Part shown: positions 34,039 to 46,214 of the stretch, in pieces
Position numbering within the stretch: the stretch's first letter is position 1
Layout of the letters: every line of letters starts with the position of its first letter
Assembly (NCBI GenBank): GCA_035604615.1
Contig: DATNID010000044.1
Location: 62,001-126,000, forward strand
DNA from: DATJLY01 sp035604615
GTDB lineage: Bacteria; Pseudomonadota; Alphaproteobacteria; ATCC43930; CGMCC-115725
Length of the DNA: 64,000 bases
Direction: 5' to 3'
The notes under the pieces: generated by a model
What the model was told of the DNA's origin: nothing
The model's database searches: none
The model's input: the letters and a program-made list of their open reading frames with translations, nothing else
Position numbers and translations under genes: made by a program

Positions 34039-35274
34039 ATGGACACCGCACAAGAGACGCTCGATCGCAGCTACGACGTGGGCGGGGTTCGCCTCGCGCG
34101 GCCGTTCCGGGTGCAGCGGCTCGGGCATTTCGGCTTCAACGTCGCGAATCAGGAGACCGCGCTGCGCTTCTACAGCGACCTGCTCGGCCTCCCCGTCACC
34201 GACACGGTCAATTTCGGTCAGCAGTTCAACGTCGCCAGCGCCACCGGCCAGGACCCGCACGGCTATTTCCTGCGCGTCGGCGCGGATCATCATTCGGTGG
34301 TGCTGTTCCCGCACTGGGCCTTCGCTGCCTCGGGCCAGCCCAAGCGCGAAGGCACCACCTGGATCAGCCACATGGCGTGGCAGGTCGGGACATTGCGCGA
34401 GGTCGTCGAAGGGCGGCGCTGGCTGACCGAGAAGCAGACCCGGATCGCCCGGCCCGGCGGGCGCGACCAGCGCGGCGCCAACTGGAACTTCACCGTCACC
34501 GACGCCGACGCCATCTCGAACGAGATCTATTACGGCATGGACCAGATCGGCTGGGACGGCGTGTCGAAGCCGGTTGCGATCTGTCCCCGGAACGAGCCTC
34601 TGCCCGCGCCCGACGGCGCCGCCGAGCCCGACTTCCCGATGGCCCGCGCCGCGATCGAGGGCGGGCTCGACCTGCGCCAGGGGCTGCACCAGCGCCCGTT
34701 CGGCGCGGCGAAGTACGACGTGGCCGGGATCATGCTGCCGCGCCCGTTCCGCGTCGTGCGCAATGGGCCGATCCGCCTTTTCGCGCGCGATGTCGACGCG
34801 GCTTCGCGGTTCTACGCCGAGACGATGGGGCTCGCCGTGACCGAGGAGGCCAATTGGCAAGGGCATCGCTGCGTCTTCCTGCGCGCCAATACCGAGCACC
34901 ACACAGTGGCGCTCTATCCGCTGGCGTTGCGCGACGAGCTCGGCATGCGCGCGGATTCGATTTGCATGGCCTACGGCATGCAGGTCGGCAGCTATCGCCA
35001 GCTCAAGGACGCGGTGTCGTTCCTCGACGAGCACGGCGTCACGATCCGCTACCTGCCGCCCGAGCTGTCGCCCGGCATCGACTATTCCGCCTACGCGCTC
35101 GACCCGGAGGGGCACGCGATCCAGCTCTATTACTACATGGAGCAGATCGGCTGGGACGGAAAGCCGCGCCCCGCAACCGCGCGCCGCAAAATCGACAACG
35201 CCGACTGGCCCGACACGCTCGACGCGCTCAGCGACACCTATGCCGGCCCGGTGTTCCAGGGACCGATCGGGTGA
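34039..35274 (+). CDS. Two-domain VOC-family dioxygenase (extradiol/catechol 2,3-dioxygenase-like)
   Basis: A 411-residue protein made of two VOC halves: RLGHFGFNVANQETALRFYS starts the first and GPIRLFARDVDAASRFYAET the second. Metal-ligand candidates are the His in LGHFGF, DHHSVVLF and TEHHTVALYP and the Glu in LDPEGHAIQLYYYMEQIGWD, the latter typical of extradiol ring-cleavage enzymes. The repeated phrase 'YYGMDQIGWDG / YYYMEQIGWDG' ends each half. It likely cleaves a catechol-like or related ring, but the exact substrate is unknown. It lies amid other oxygenase and reductase genes, suggesting a catabolic set. Confidence 0.85.
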   Translation: MDTAQETLDRSYDVGGVRLARPFRVQRLGHFGFNVANQETALRFYSDLLGLPVTDTVNFGQQFNVASATGQDPHGYFLRVGADHHSVVLFPHWAFAASGQPKREGTTWISHMAWQVGTLREVVEGRRWLTEKQTRIARPGGRDQRGANWNFTVTDADAISNEIYYGMDQIGWDGVSKPVAICPRNEPLPAPDGAAEPDFPMARAAIEGGLDLRQGLHQRPFGAAKYDVAGIMLPRPFRVVRNGPIRLFARDVDAASRFYAETMGLAVTEEANWQGHRCVFLRANTEHHTVALYPLALRDELGMRADSICMAYGMQVGSYRQLKDAVSFLDEHGVTIRYLPPELSPGIDYSAYALDPEGHAIQLYYYMEQIGWDGKPRPATARRKIDNADWPDTLDALSDTYAGPVFQGPIG

Positions 35275-35280
35275 GCCACT

Positions 35281-35440
35281 GTCATTGCGAGCGCAGCGAA
35301 GCAATCTCCGGGAGATTGCTTCGTCGCCTGCGGCTCCTCGCAATGGCAACCTACTTCGTCATTGCGAGCGCAGCGAAGCAATCTCCCTGGCGTAGGGTCG
35401 CGGAGATTGCTTCGTCGCCCTTCGGGCGCCTCGCAATGAC
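35281..35440. repeat. Two tandem copies of a dispersed palindromic repeat, family C
   Basis: Copy one (35281-35346) and copy two (35357-35440) each begin GTCATTGCGAGCGCAGCGAA, continue GCAATCTCC, and are followed by the inverted partner GGAGATTGCTTCGTCGCC and TCGCAATG. A further copy occurs at 38317-38380. They lie between convergent genes. Confidence 0.9.
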
Positions 35441-35475
35441 GAGAGTTTTCTGAAGCGCGCTCGCGCCGTTTTGGC

Positions 35476-36930
35476 TCAACCCTCATCCCACAGCGGCGCC
35501 ACGAGCCGGCGCCTTCCGTCGCGGCTCTTGGCGATGCCAGGCTCGTCGAGCGCGACCCGGTCCCACAGCTTGCAGGTCACCTGCTTGTGCTTCTGGTCGA
35601 GGCCCTCGCAGTAGTTGGTGAAGAGGCAGAGCCGCACCTCCTCGCCGCGGCCGAGCGCCAGTTTCCTGAACCAGTCCGGGTCGGCCAGCGATTGGCGCGC
35701 CGCGCCGACGATGTCGCATATGCCGTCCGCCAGCATGGCCTCGGCCATCGCGAAATTATGGACGCCGCCGATGCACACGACCGGCGTTTCGCAACCGGCC
35801 GCGCGGATGGCGGCGCGGATCGCGGCGGTGGCGGCGATATTGCGGCCGAAGGGCCCTTGCTCGTCGGAGAGATGCTGCGGCATGCATTCGTAGCCGGAGG
35901 GGCCGGTATAGGGATAGGCCGCCTCGCCGATGCCGGGCTGCTTGGCGTCGTCGAACTTGCCGCCGCGCGAGGTCGAGACGAAATCCATGCCGGCCTGCGC
36001 GAACGCCGCGCCGAAAGCCACCGCGTCCTCGATGCCGCTGCCCCCTTCGATGCACTCCTCGGCGAGGAAGCGGCAGCCGACCACATAATCGCCGCCGACG
36101 CGGGCGCGCACCGCGCGATAGACCTCGAGCGGCAGCTTGAGCCGCGCCTCGCGCGTGCCGCCATAACCGTCGCTTCGCGTGTTGGTGGCAGAGAGGAACG
36201 AGGCCATGGTGTAGGCGTGCGCGTAATGCAGCTCGACCCCGTCGAACCCCGCATCGCGCGCGAGGGCCGCCGCTTCGGCGAAGAGTTTCGGCAGGACCTG
36301 CGGCAGCGCGCGGACATGGTCGAGCTCGAGATCCGTCACCCGCTCGCGGTAGCCGACGTCGAGCGCCTCGAGCTCGCGCGCGGCAAGGGCACGCTCCAGT
36401 TCCGCGCGCGGCAGCCCCGCGAGGCGCTTGCGCATTTCGGCGTCCGAGAGCGCCAACTCGCCGAGCGCCGCGCGATGCCGCTCCGTGACTTTCAGGAACT
36501 CGGCGAAATAGCGCTTGGGATCGGGGCGGCGGCGGATCGCTAGGAAGTCGATCAGCTGGATGAAAAGTTTCGTATGGCCTTCGCTCCCCGCGCGCACCGC
36601 GTCGACGATGCGCTTGAGGCCGGGGAGGAAGCGCTTGTCGCCGATGCGCAGGAGCGGCCCGCTCGCCACGTCGCGGATGCCGGTCGCCTCGACCACGATG
36701 GCGCCGGGCCGGCCGCGCGCGAAGCGGCCGTACCATTGGATCAACTCTTCGGTCGCCTCGCCATGCTCGCGCGCGCGCCACGGCACCATCGCCGGAACCC
36801 AGCTGCGCTGCTCGAGCGTGAGGGGGCCGACGCGGACGGGCGAGAAGAGGCGCGACCGCGCGGCTTCCTCGCGGGTGGGGACATGGCCGCTCGCGGGCTC
36901 GAAGCGGATGCGCTGCGGCGGCTTCCACAT
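35476..36930 (-). CDS. NADH:flavin oxidoreductase, old-yellow-enzyme family
   Basis: A 484-residue FMN enzyme. The barrel shows RLFSPVRVGPLTLEQRSWVP at the start, the catalytic-site GVELHYAHAYTMASFL (typical members have 'GVEIHxAHGYLLxxFLSP'), NTRSDGYGG, VGCRFLAEECIEGG and the phosphate-binding CIGGVHNFAMAEAMLADGIC with DIVGAARQSLADPDW. A C-terminal Cys set (LCLFTNYCEGLDQKHKQVTC) resembles the iron-sulfur binding region of 2,4-dienoyl-CoA-reductase-like members, though no second flavin domain follows. Likely an ene-reductase. It is the first of several minus-strand enzyme genes. Confidence 0.88.
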   Translation of the reverse strand: MWKPPQRIRFEPASGHVPTREEAARSRLFSPVRVGPLTLEQRSWVPAMVPWRAREHGEATEELIQWYGRFARGRPGAIVVEATGIRDVASGPLLRIGDKRFLPGLKRIVDAVRAGSEGHTKLFIQLIDFLAIRRRPDPKRYFAEFLKVTERHRAALGELALSDAEMRKRLAGLPRAELERALAARELEALDVGYRERVTDLELDHVRALPQVLPKLFAEAAALARDAGFDGVELHYAHAYTMASFLSATNTRSDGYGGTREARLKLPLEVYRAVRARVGGDYVVGCRFLAEECIEGGSGIEDAVAFGAAFAQAGMDFVSTSRGGKFDDAKQPGIGEAAYPYTGPSGYECMPQHLSDEQGPFGRNIAATAAIRAAIRAAGCETPVVCIGGVHNFAMAEAMLADGICDIVGAARQSLADPDWFRKLALGRGEEVRLCLFTNYCEGLDQKHKQVTCKLWDRVALDEPGIAKSRDGRRRLVAPLWDEG

Positions 36931-37008
36931 GGCGGGCGCGCGTGCCTAAAGCAGGCTCGGCGCGCTTCGAGCCAAGCTCATCGCGCCCGTCCCGCCGCAT
37001 CAAAATCG

Positions 37009-37104
37009 TGCGTCCTTCGACTGCGCCCCTTCGGGGCTCCGCTCAGGATGAGGAAAAATTTTACCTCATCCTGAGCGGAGCGAAGCGTAGTCGAAGGACG
37101 CACC
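37009..37104. repeat. Dispersed inverted repeat, family B copy 2
   Basis: Arms GTGCGTCCTTCGACTGCGCC and its near-complement GCGTAGTCGAAGGACGCAC enclose CTCCGCTCAGGATGAGG and CCTCATCCTGAGCGGAGCG around an A/T-rich loop. It matches the copy at 14541-14648 and lies between two minus-strand genes, where it could also act as a processing hairpin. Confidence 0.9.
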
Positions 37105-37120
37105 ATGGTTCCGCCTAATC

Positions 37121-38269
37121 CTAGCGCGCGCCCTCGAGCAGCACGATGTCGCCCGCCGATGTCCGGCCATGCTTCACCGCGAAGCCCAGCGCGCGCAAGG
37201 TGGGCTCGTCGCTGCTGACCAGGAAGATCGCGTCCTCGCCGGCGTCGTTGACGTGCTCGCACCAGGTGCCGCCGGGAATGCAGAACGTGTCGAACTTCTC
37301 CCAATCGAAGCGCTTGCCGCCGACGATGCTGTGGCCCGTGCCGCGGAACACCGTGCAGATCTGGTTGGCGTTCTGGCGCACCGGCAAGAGCCGCTCGCCC
37401 TTCCGCAGCATCTGCACCAGGAACGTCATGGTCCGGTACACCGGGCCGCCGGTCACCGGATTGACGAACTCGATGGTGATGCCGTCGTGCGGGCTGCCGT
37501 CATGGTCGCGGAACTTCGCCAGCAGCGCCTCGGTCTCGGCCCAGCGATAGACGAACATGGGCGAGCCGGTGCCGGCGCCGCGGCGATGCGAGACGAAGCG
37601 CGGCATCAGCCCGCCGCTGCCATAGGCGCGCTGCGAATAGTCGGTGGGCACGGACGAATTGCCGAGGCGCTTCGTGCCGTCCTCGTCGCCGTCGAACTCG
37701 AAATACGTGGCGTTGAGGATGTTGACCAGCGGCATGTCGAGGACGCTGAGATTGACCGAGGCGTCGTCGGGACCGTTGCCGTGATTGTGCCAGGTGTCGT
37801 GCGGCGTCAGCACCAGATCGCCCGGCCCGAAGGTGATCGCCTCGCCCTCGACCGAGGTGAAGTTGGTGGCGCCGGTGAGGCCGAAGCGTATGGCGTTGGG
37901 CGAATGGCGGTGCGGCGGCATGATCTCGTGCGGCACGTTGATGCGATAGGCGGCGAACAGCGTCGTCACCGTCGCGACCAGCGGCTTCAAGGCCGGGTTC
38001 ACCATGATCAGCGAGCGCCGCTCCGACAGCGCCATCGGCACCAGCCGCGCCGCCTCGAGCAGGCAGGGATAGATCTCGCGGTAGCGCCACAGATGCGGCA
38101 CCGCGTCGAGCCGCCCGGCGCGCAGCCGGTCGGTCGCCTGGTGCTCGTCGCCCGCATCCTCGCCCCAGAACTCGAACAGATCGAGCGCCTCGTCGCGCCG
38201 GTGAAGATCGGCGAGACGGCTCTTATGGTCGCCCGTTCCGAGCGCTGGCCGCACGATGGCGTCGTCCAT
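37121..38269 (-). CDS. Bicupin dioxygenase, gentisate 1,2-dioxygenase-like
   Basis: A 382-residue bicupin. The first cupin has the hallmark MPPHRHSPNAIRFGLTGA and PGDLVLTPHDTWHNHGN. The second shows QMLRKGERLLPVRQNANQIC and FCIPGGTWCEHVN. The 'HRHS...A.RF' pattern is typical of gentisate, 1-hydroxy-2-naphthoate and salicylate ring-cleaving dioxygenases, which use Fe(II) and oxygen. GAGG is at good spacing before ATG 38269; an upstream ATG 30 bp away is less likely. It is between the OYE-like and HyuA/B genes on the same strand, supporting an aromatic or heterocycle catabolic set. Confidence 0.85.
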   Translation of the reverse strand: MDDAIVRPALGTGDHKSRLADLHRRDEALDLFEFWGEDAGDEHQATDRLRAGRLDAVPHLWRYREIYPCLLEAARLVPMALSERRSLIMVNPALKPLVATVTTLFAAYRINVPHEIMPPHRHSPNAIRFGLTGATNFTSVEGEAITFGPGDLVLTPHDTWHNHGNGPDDASVNLSVLDMPLVNILNATYFEFDGDEDGTKRLGNSSVPTDYSQRAYGSGGLMPRFVSHRRGAGTGSPMFVYRWAETEALLAKFRDHDGSPHDGITIEFVNPVTGGPVYRTMTFLVQMLRKGERLLPVRQNANQICTVFRGTGHSIVGGKRFDWEKFDTFCIPGGTWCEHVNDAGEDAIFLVSSDEPTLRALGFAVKHGRTSAGDIVLLEGAR

Positions 38270-38316
38270 GACGTGATCCTCGCGTGATGCGCGGGCCATA
38301 ATACGCTTCCCACGAT

Positions 38317-38380
38317 GTCATTGCGAGGAGCCGAAGGCGAAGCAATCTCCGGGAGATTGCTTCGCTGCGCTCGCAATGAC
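38317..38380. repeat. Dispersed palindromic repeat, family C, further copy
   Basis: GTCATTGCGAGGAGCCGAAG then GCGAAGCAATCTCCGGGAG and the inverted partner ATTGCTTCGCTGCGCTCGCA. Same family as the tandem copies at 35281-35440. It separates the bicupin gene from the HyuA/HyuB gene. Confidence 0.9.
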
Positions 38381-38408
38381 GTGGACGTTGAAGTATCTCT
38401 GCGCCACC

Positions 38409-42026
<3,618 letters not shown>

Positions 42027-42216
42027 GGAGAGGGCGGCGATGAGAGACGAGACATGGGCAGACAGTTGAACAGATTTGCAGCGCGTTCAAGCGCGGGATG
42101 GGCGGTGCTTCCGCGTTGCGCCATGAACCGACATACTGTTAACTGCGCACCTCGGTAGCGGATCTCCTGCAACGCTGAAGGCTGAGGAAATCGAGAGTTT
42201 CCTCGCAGGCCGGGGT

Positions 42217-42759
42217 ATGCGCATGGGCGCGGCGAAGAAGCTGGCTGTGATCGCCGCGGGCTACGCCCTCTCCGTCGCCGGCGGCGTCGCCGTCGTCGCC
42301 GTCCACGAGCTGTTCCTATCGGACGATGTCGCGCAGAACTCGGGCGGCATGGCCGCCTTTGGCGACATGATCCTGTTCGTGCTCGCCGCAGGGTTCCTCG
42401 GCCTCGGGCCGACCTGGTTCCTGCTGAAGCTGGCCATCGAGAAGGCGCCGCGCGCCCTGCTGGCCGCCGTGCTCCTGATCGCGGCGCTTGGACCGTTGAG
42501 TTGGCTGGCGGTGACCAACCCGACGGACGACCGGGTCTCGAACCTTCCTCGGGCCGCCGACCAACTGCTCGGCCTGCTCATCGTCTTCGGTGCCATACCG
42601 CGCATCGCCGCCGGCCCGGTCCTCCTGGTCGCCGAGGGTGTGGCGTTCCTGCTGGCCCGGACGCGCGTCACGCGCGCGCTCCTTGCCGCGGCGATGCTGA
42701 TGGACCTCGTCCCGCTCAGCATGTTCGCGCTGCATGTGGCGCGCGCGATCCTCTCCTAG
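42217..42759 (+). CDS. Membrane protein of unknown function (4-5 helices)
   Basis: A 180-residue hydrophobic protein with about four or five membrane segments: LAVIAAGYALSVAGGVAVVA, MILFVLAAGFLGLGPTWFLL, ALLAAVLLIAALGPLSWLA, LLGLLIVFGAIPRIAAGPVL and LLAAAMLMDLVPLSMFALHV. No family was recognised and no catalytic motif is seen. It lies in a gene-poor stretch with about 190 bp before and 260 bp after it, in which I saw nothing further. Confidence 0.65.
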   Translation: MRMGAAKKLAVIAAGYALSVAGGVAVVAVHELFLSDDVAQNSGGMAAFGDMILFVLAAGFLGLGPTWFLLKLAIEKAPRALLAAVLLIAALGPLSWLAVTNPTDDRVSNLPRAADQLLGLLIVFGAIPRIAAGPVLLVAEGVAFLLARTRVTRALLAAAMLMDLVPLSMFALHVARAILS

Positions 42760-43021
42760 ACGCCGGTCAGCGATCCGAGCTCAAAGATCATCCGGGTAGG
42801 TCGCTTATGCGTCGGGTAAGCCGATGCCGAGGGGAAGTGGGGCGTCGATGTCGCCGCGATCTGCGATGGGGGGCGATGTCCGAAGCGGGTCCTTCTCGTC
42901 GATTGCGCAATCTCCGCGACATGGCGACACCCTCGAACGGTTTTCCGGCGCGTTCAACCGCGGGATGGTATGTTGCGCGGGGATTCCAGGCCGGGAGAGC
43001 CTGGAACGAAGGGAGGAACCA

Positions 43022-43690
43022 ATGATCGGAACGCGGAGTTGGTCGGGCTTGTGCGGCGTGGCGGTCACGCTTGCCGTCGCGCTTCATGGAGCGGCTCCCG
43101 CGCGGGCCGCCGACCTCATCGCCGACTGGCCGACCCTCCAGATGCCGCCGCCGCCCACGTTGAAACCGGTGACGGTCGACCCCAAGACCACCGCGCTTTT
43201 CCTGTTCGACTTCATGAACACGAACTGCACCATGGAGCAGCGCCCGCGCTGCGTCGAAGCGATCCCCAAGCTCAAGGCGCTGATGGACCGGGCGCGCGCG
43301 GCCGGCATGCTGGTCGCCTACACCCTGCCGGGCGGCGGCAAGATCGTCGATCCGGGCATCGCGCCCCATGACGGCGAGGTGGTCGACCAGAAACAAGGCG
43401 GACCCGACAAGTTCCTGGGCGACGACCTCGACCAGCGCTTGAAGGACCACGGCATCAAGACCGTGATCCTGTGCGGCACGTCGGCGCAGGGCGTCGGCAT
43501 CGGCACCGGCGCCGCCGCGGCGCAACGCGGCTATTCCGTGGCTTATCCGGTGGATTGCCTGCCGGCGGAGAGCGCGTTCCGGGAGGCCTATGCCGCCTGG
43601 CACATGGGCGGCGGCGGCCCGCCGGTCACGACCAAGTGGGTGACCGTGACGCGGAGCGACATGATCACGTTCGAGACCGCCAAGCCGTGA
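43022..43690 (+). CDS. Exported isochorismatase-like hydrolase lacking the catalytic cysteine
   Basis: A 222-residue protein with a signal peptide (LCGVAVTLAVALHGAAPARA). The mature part follows the cysteine-hydrolase/isochorismatase fold: TTALFLFDFMNTNC carries the catalytic Asp, AYTLPGGGKIVDPG the Lys, and KTVILCGTSAQGVGIGTGAA is the strand-loop where nicotinamidase-like members place the nucleophilic Cys. Here that position reads Val in QGVGIG, as in true isochorismatases (EntB/PhzD) that act without it. AAGGGAGG precedes the ATG. Substrate unknown; export is unusual for the family. Confidence 0.82.
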   Translation: MIGTRSWSGLCGVAVTLAVALHGAAPARAADLIADWPTLQMPPPPTLKPVTVDPKTTALFLFDFMNTNCTMEQRPRCVEAIPKLKALMDRARAAGMLVAYTLPGGGKIVDPGIAPHDGEVVDQKQGGPDKFLGDDLDQRLKDHGIKTVILCGTSAQGVGIGTGAAAAQRGYSVAYPVDCLPAESAFREAYAAWHMGGGGPPVTTKWVTVTRSDMITFETAKP

Positions 43691-43724
43691 TCGCGAAGGG
43701 AGGCGGCGCGCCGGCGCGCTCGAT

Positions 43725-45059
43725 TCAGTAGCGGCATGAAAAGTGCCAGGCGATCTTGTCCTCGTCCGGATTTGCGCCCGAACTCCGCTCCGCCGTGACG
43801 AGGACCGCCATCAGACCGGTCCGCGCACAAACCTGATCGGCCTTGGCGCGGGGATCGCCGGACGCACCGCTGATCATCACGAAGTTCCGGTTCCGGGGAT
43901 CGTTGTCGGCGCCGGCGAATAGCCGGTCGACCCACCCGGACAAATCCTGCTCGCGGCGGGCCTCGCCTTGCTGCGCCGGCGGCGGGGCCGCAGGGGTATC
44001 GTCGGCACCTGCCGCAAGCGCGGAAGGATCGTCGTCGCGCTTGGCAGCCGACACCGAAATGGCCGCGCTTTGCGCGATCCGCGGACGCTCGTCGGCGGCG
44101 GCCGCTGCCGGTTGCGGATCGGCGGCGCGGACGGCAGCCGGCGGCGGGTCATCGGAGCGCACCGCCGCCGCATGCGGCCTGGGCGAGGACGGGGGTTCCC
44201 CATCGGCATCCGTCGCGCCGACGGCGCGCGCCGGGCTGCCGTAGAAGGAGAACGTAAAGCCCAACGCGGCCGATATCCCGTACTGCTTCTTGAAGAGCGG
44301 GCTCGTCTCGTTGGTCGCGCCGGCGTAAAGCTCGGGTGCGGCCAGAGCGATGAGGGTGGCGCGGTCGCCGATCGGATAGCGGTAGCTCAGCTCGGCGCGC
44401 GAGCCGAGATAGCCGCCGGCGGCGTTGTATCGCGGCCGGCCGGGAATGACGAATTGCGGCGCCACCGCGTAGAAATAATCCATGAGACGCGCGGAGGCGA
44501 ACTCCGGACCGAAGCCGAACTTGAGACGGCCGCCGCTATTCATGAAGTTCGCGTGCGTGTAAGCGATCTCCGGCGCCGTGACCACGCCGCGATAGGCCAA
44601 TGATTTGAAATCGGTGGAGAACACCGCGCGCACGGGCAGTTCGACGTCGATCTTGGCGTCCACCGCGTCATGCGCGAGCAGGATGTCGAGTCGCGGTCCG
44701 ACCTGGCCCATGTCGTCGAGCCCGGGCATGCCGACGCGCGCGGCGTTGTCGTGGCTCGATCGGAAGGCGCCCGACGCGCTGACGTCGAGGGTCAGCCTGT
44801 CGCTGTTTACGATGAGGCCGCGGACGCTGTTCGGGGCGAGCTGCAGGTACTCGCCGCGATAGATGACGTAGGGGAGCGGCAAGGCGTGGAAATGACTTTG
44901 CGCGGACGCGGGATAGTCGGGAAAGATTCCGCCGGCCCCGAAGATGCCCAGTTCGACGAGCGGCTTCTCCTCCACCGTCTGCGCGTACCCGGCGCCATCC
45001 GGAAAAAGCCCCGCCAAGGCTGCGGCCGCCATCCATCGCAGCAATCGCGTCAAGAGCAT
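43725..45059 (-). CDS. MipA/OmpV-like outer-membrane protein with C-terminal extension
   Basis: A 444-residue exported protein. After a signal peptide (about 1-27), residues ~30-280 resemble the MipA/OmpV family: GAGGIFPDYPASAQSHFHAL, PLPYVIYRGEYLQLAPNSVR, NAARVGMPGLDDMGQVGPRL, VELPVRAVFSTDF and alternating strands ending in ALGFTFSFYGSPAR. Beyond this, where the family normally stops, come a ~100-residue Ala/Pro/Asp-rich linker and a ~50-residue final segment (NRNFVMISGASGDPRAKADQ to IAWHFSCRY) with two cysteines. The linker may cross the periplasm or be surface-exposed. Function unknown; MipA-like proteins are linked to murein enzymes or stress. Confidence 0.75.
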   Translation of the reverse strand: MLLTRLLRWMAAAALAGLFPDGAGYAQTVEEKPLVELGIFGAGGIFPDYPASAQSHFHALPLPYVIYRGEYLQLAPNSVRGLIVNSDRLTLDVSASGAFRSSHDNAARVGMPGLDDMGQVGPRLDILLAHDAVDAKIDVELPVRAVFSTDFKSLAYRGVVTAPEIAYTHANFMNSGGRLKFGFGPEFASARLMDYFYAVAPQFVIPGRPRYNAAGGYLGSRAELSYRYPIGDRATLIALAAPELYAGATNETSPLFKKQYGISAALGFTFSFYGSPARAVGATDADGEPPSSPRPHAAAVRSDDPPPAAVRAADPQPAAAAADERPRIAQSAAISVSAAKRDDDPSALAAGADDTPAAPPPAQQGEARREQDLSGWVDRLFAGADNDPRNRNFVMISGASGDPRAKADQVCARTGLMAVLVTAERSSGANPDEDKIAWHFSCRY

Positions 45060-45123
45060 CCCCCCACGCGGCGCCGGCAGCGGCTCGCCATGGCCGCCGG
45101 GACTTGAGCGGGCGCGCCGGAAT

Positions 45124-45849
45124 TCAAGCCGGGCGCGCCACCGACAGACCGCGAACCTTGTGCCGCTCGATGAGGCGCGCGACCAGCCCCGAGGCCTTGG
45201 CCTCCTCGACGAAGCCGCGCAGGAACGCGGCGCCCTTGGCGTTGGGCTTGGCCGTTCCGATCGCCTGCTGAACCGCGGTGAAGCGTCCGTCGATCAGCCG
45301 CGCGCCGGGCATCTTGTCGAGGTCGGCGAGGAGCCCCGGCCGCAATCCGGCCAGCGCGTCCAGTTTCTCGCCCACGAACCGCTCGACCGCGGCGGCGAGC
45401 GTGTCGGTGCGCACCAGCTCGGCATGCTTGATGTTGCGGTCGAGCCACAGCCCATAGGCGCTGCGGCCGGTGACGGCGATGCGTATGCCGGCGGCATCGA
45501 CGTCCGCGATGGTCTTCAGGGGCGAGCCGGCCGGCACCAGGTAGGTCGCCTCGATTTCGACATAGGCGGCGGTGAAGGCGATCGCCTCGGCGCGCTGCGG
45601 CTCGGCGCCGATGAGGCCGATATCCCACACGCCCTTGCCCGCCTGGTCCGCCAGCTCGCCGGGCGATTTGAACGGCACGTATCTCACCGCCACGCCCAGG
45701 CGCCCGGCGATTTCGCGCGCCATGTCGGGGGCGACGCCCTCGGGATCGCCGGATGGCGTTTTCCCCGTCACCAGCAGGAAATTCGACAGGTTGATGCCCG
45801 CGCGCAGAACGCCCGTGGGCGCCAGTTCGGCGATGATGTCCGGTGTCAT
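45124..45849 (-). CDS. Amino-acid-type substrate-binding protein without a signal peptide
   Basis: A 241-residue family-3 solute-binding fold: GVLRAGINLSNFLLVTGKTP, GVAPDMAREIAGRLGVAVRY, VWDIGLIGAEPQRAEAIAFT, YVEIEATYLVPAGSPLKTIA and AVTGRSAYGLWLDRNIKHAE. The N-terminus MTPDIIAELAPTGV has no hydrophobic leader, so the protein appears cytoplasmic unless a start was missed; the upstream 35 bp hold no signal-like sequence. Cytoplasmic relatives may be enzymes or sensors, such as cyclohexadienyl-dehydratase-like proteins. It is followed (transcriptionally preceded) by the hydantoinase gene fragment. Confidence 0.8.
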   Translation of the reverse strand: MTPDIIAELAPTGVLRAGINLSNFLLVTGKTPSGDPEGVAPDMAREIAGRLGVAVRYVPFKSPGELADQAGKGVWDIGLIGAEPQRAEAIAFTAAYVEIEATYLVPAGSPLKTIADVDAAGIRIAVTGRSAYGLWLDRNIKHAELVRTDTLAAAVERFVGEKLDALAGLRPGLLADLDKMPGARLIDGRFTAVQQAIGTAKPNAKGAAFLRGFVEEAKASGLVARLIERHKVRGLSVARPA

Positions 45850-45884
45850 GGGATGTCGGCGCTCCCGCGAAAGCCGGCGCCATC

Positions 45885-46164
45885 CTACGCTGGAGCGTTC
45901 GGGCCAGGCAATGCTGGGCCGGCGAGCGCGGGGTCGGCGCGGACCCATTCGACCGCCGCGTCGGCGCGGACCTGCAGCGCCGGCGGGATGGCGAGGCCGA
46001 GGATGTCGCGGATGCCGCGATCGCCGCGTCGCGATAGCGGCCGCGACTGTCGGAGAGCAGCTTGCGCGTGACCAGCGCCCCATCGGGCGCGCGCGCCACC
46101 ACGTCGGTGAAGGTGCCGCCACGGTCGATCCAGAATTGCCAGCCGGGGGGGGGGTGGAGGTCAT
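45885..46164 (-). pseudogene. 5'-fragment of a hydantoinase A (hyuA/5-oxoprolinase) gene
   Basis: The first ~57 codons of a HyuA-type gene, close to the intact gene ending at 42026. With corrections they encode GWQFWIDRGGTFTDVVARAP, DGALVTRKLLSDSRGRYRDA and GIRDILGL. Two defects are seen. A ten-base C run near the start (G run at 46145-46154 on the plus strand) puts the ATG one base out of frame, and one base is missing before GIRD. After that the frame runs to a TAG and the remaining ~1150 codons are absent. It is a broken duplicate. Confidence 0.85.
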
Positions 46165-46214
46165 GGCGAAGACACCAAGCTCATCAGGCAGCTCGCATTC
46201 CGTGCCTCGGCGCG

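Noticed and set aside
42760..43021. Repeated GCGCGTTCAA-CGCGGGATGG phrase near 42.08 and 42.95 kb
   Set aside because: Only about 20 bases are shared and GC-rich wording makes chance likely. No flanking similarity was seen.
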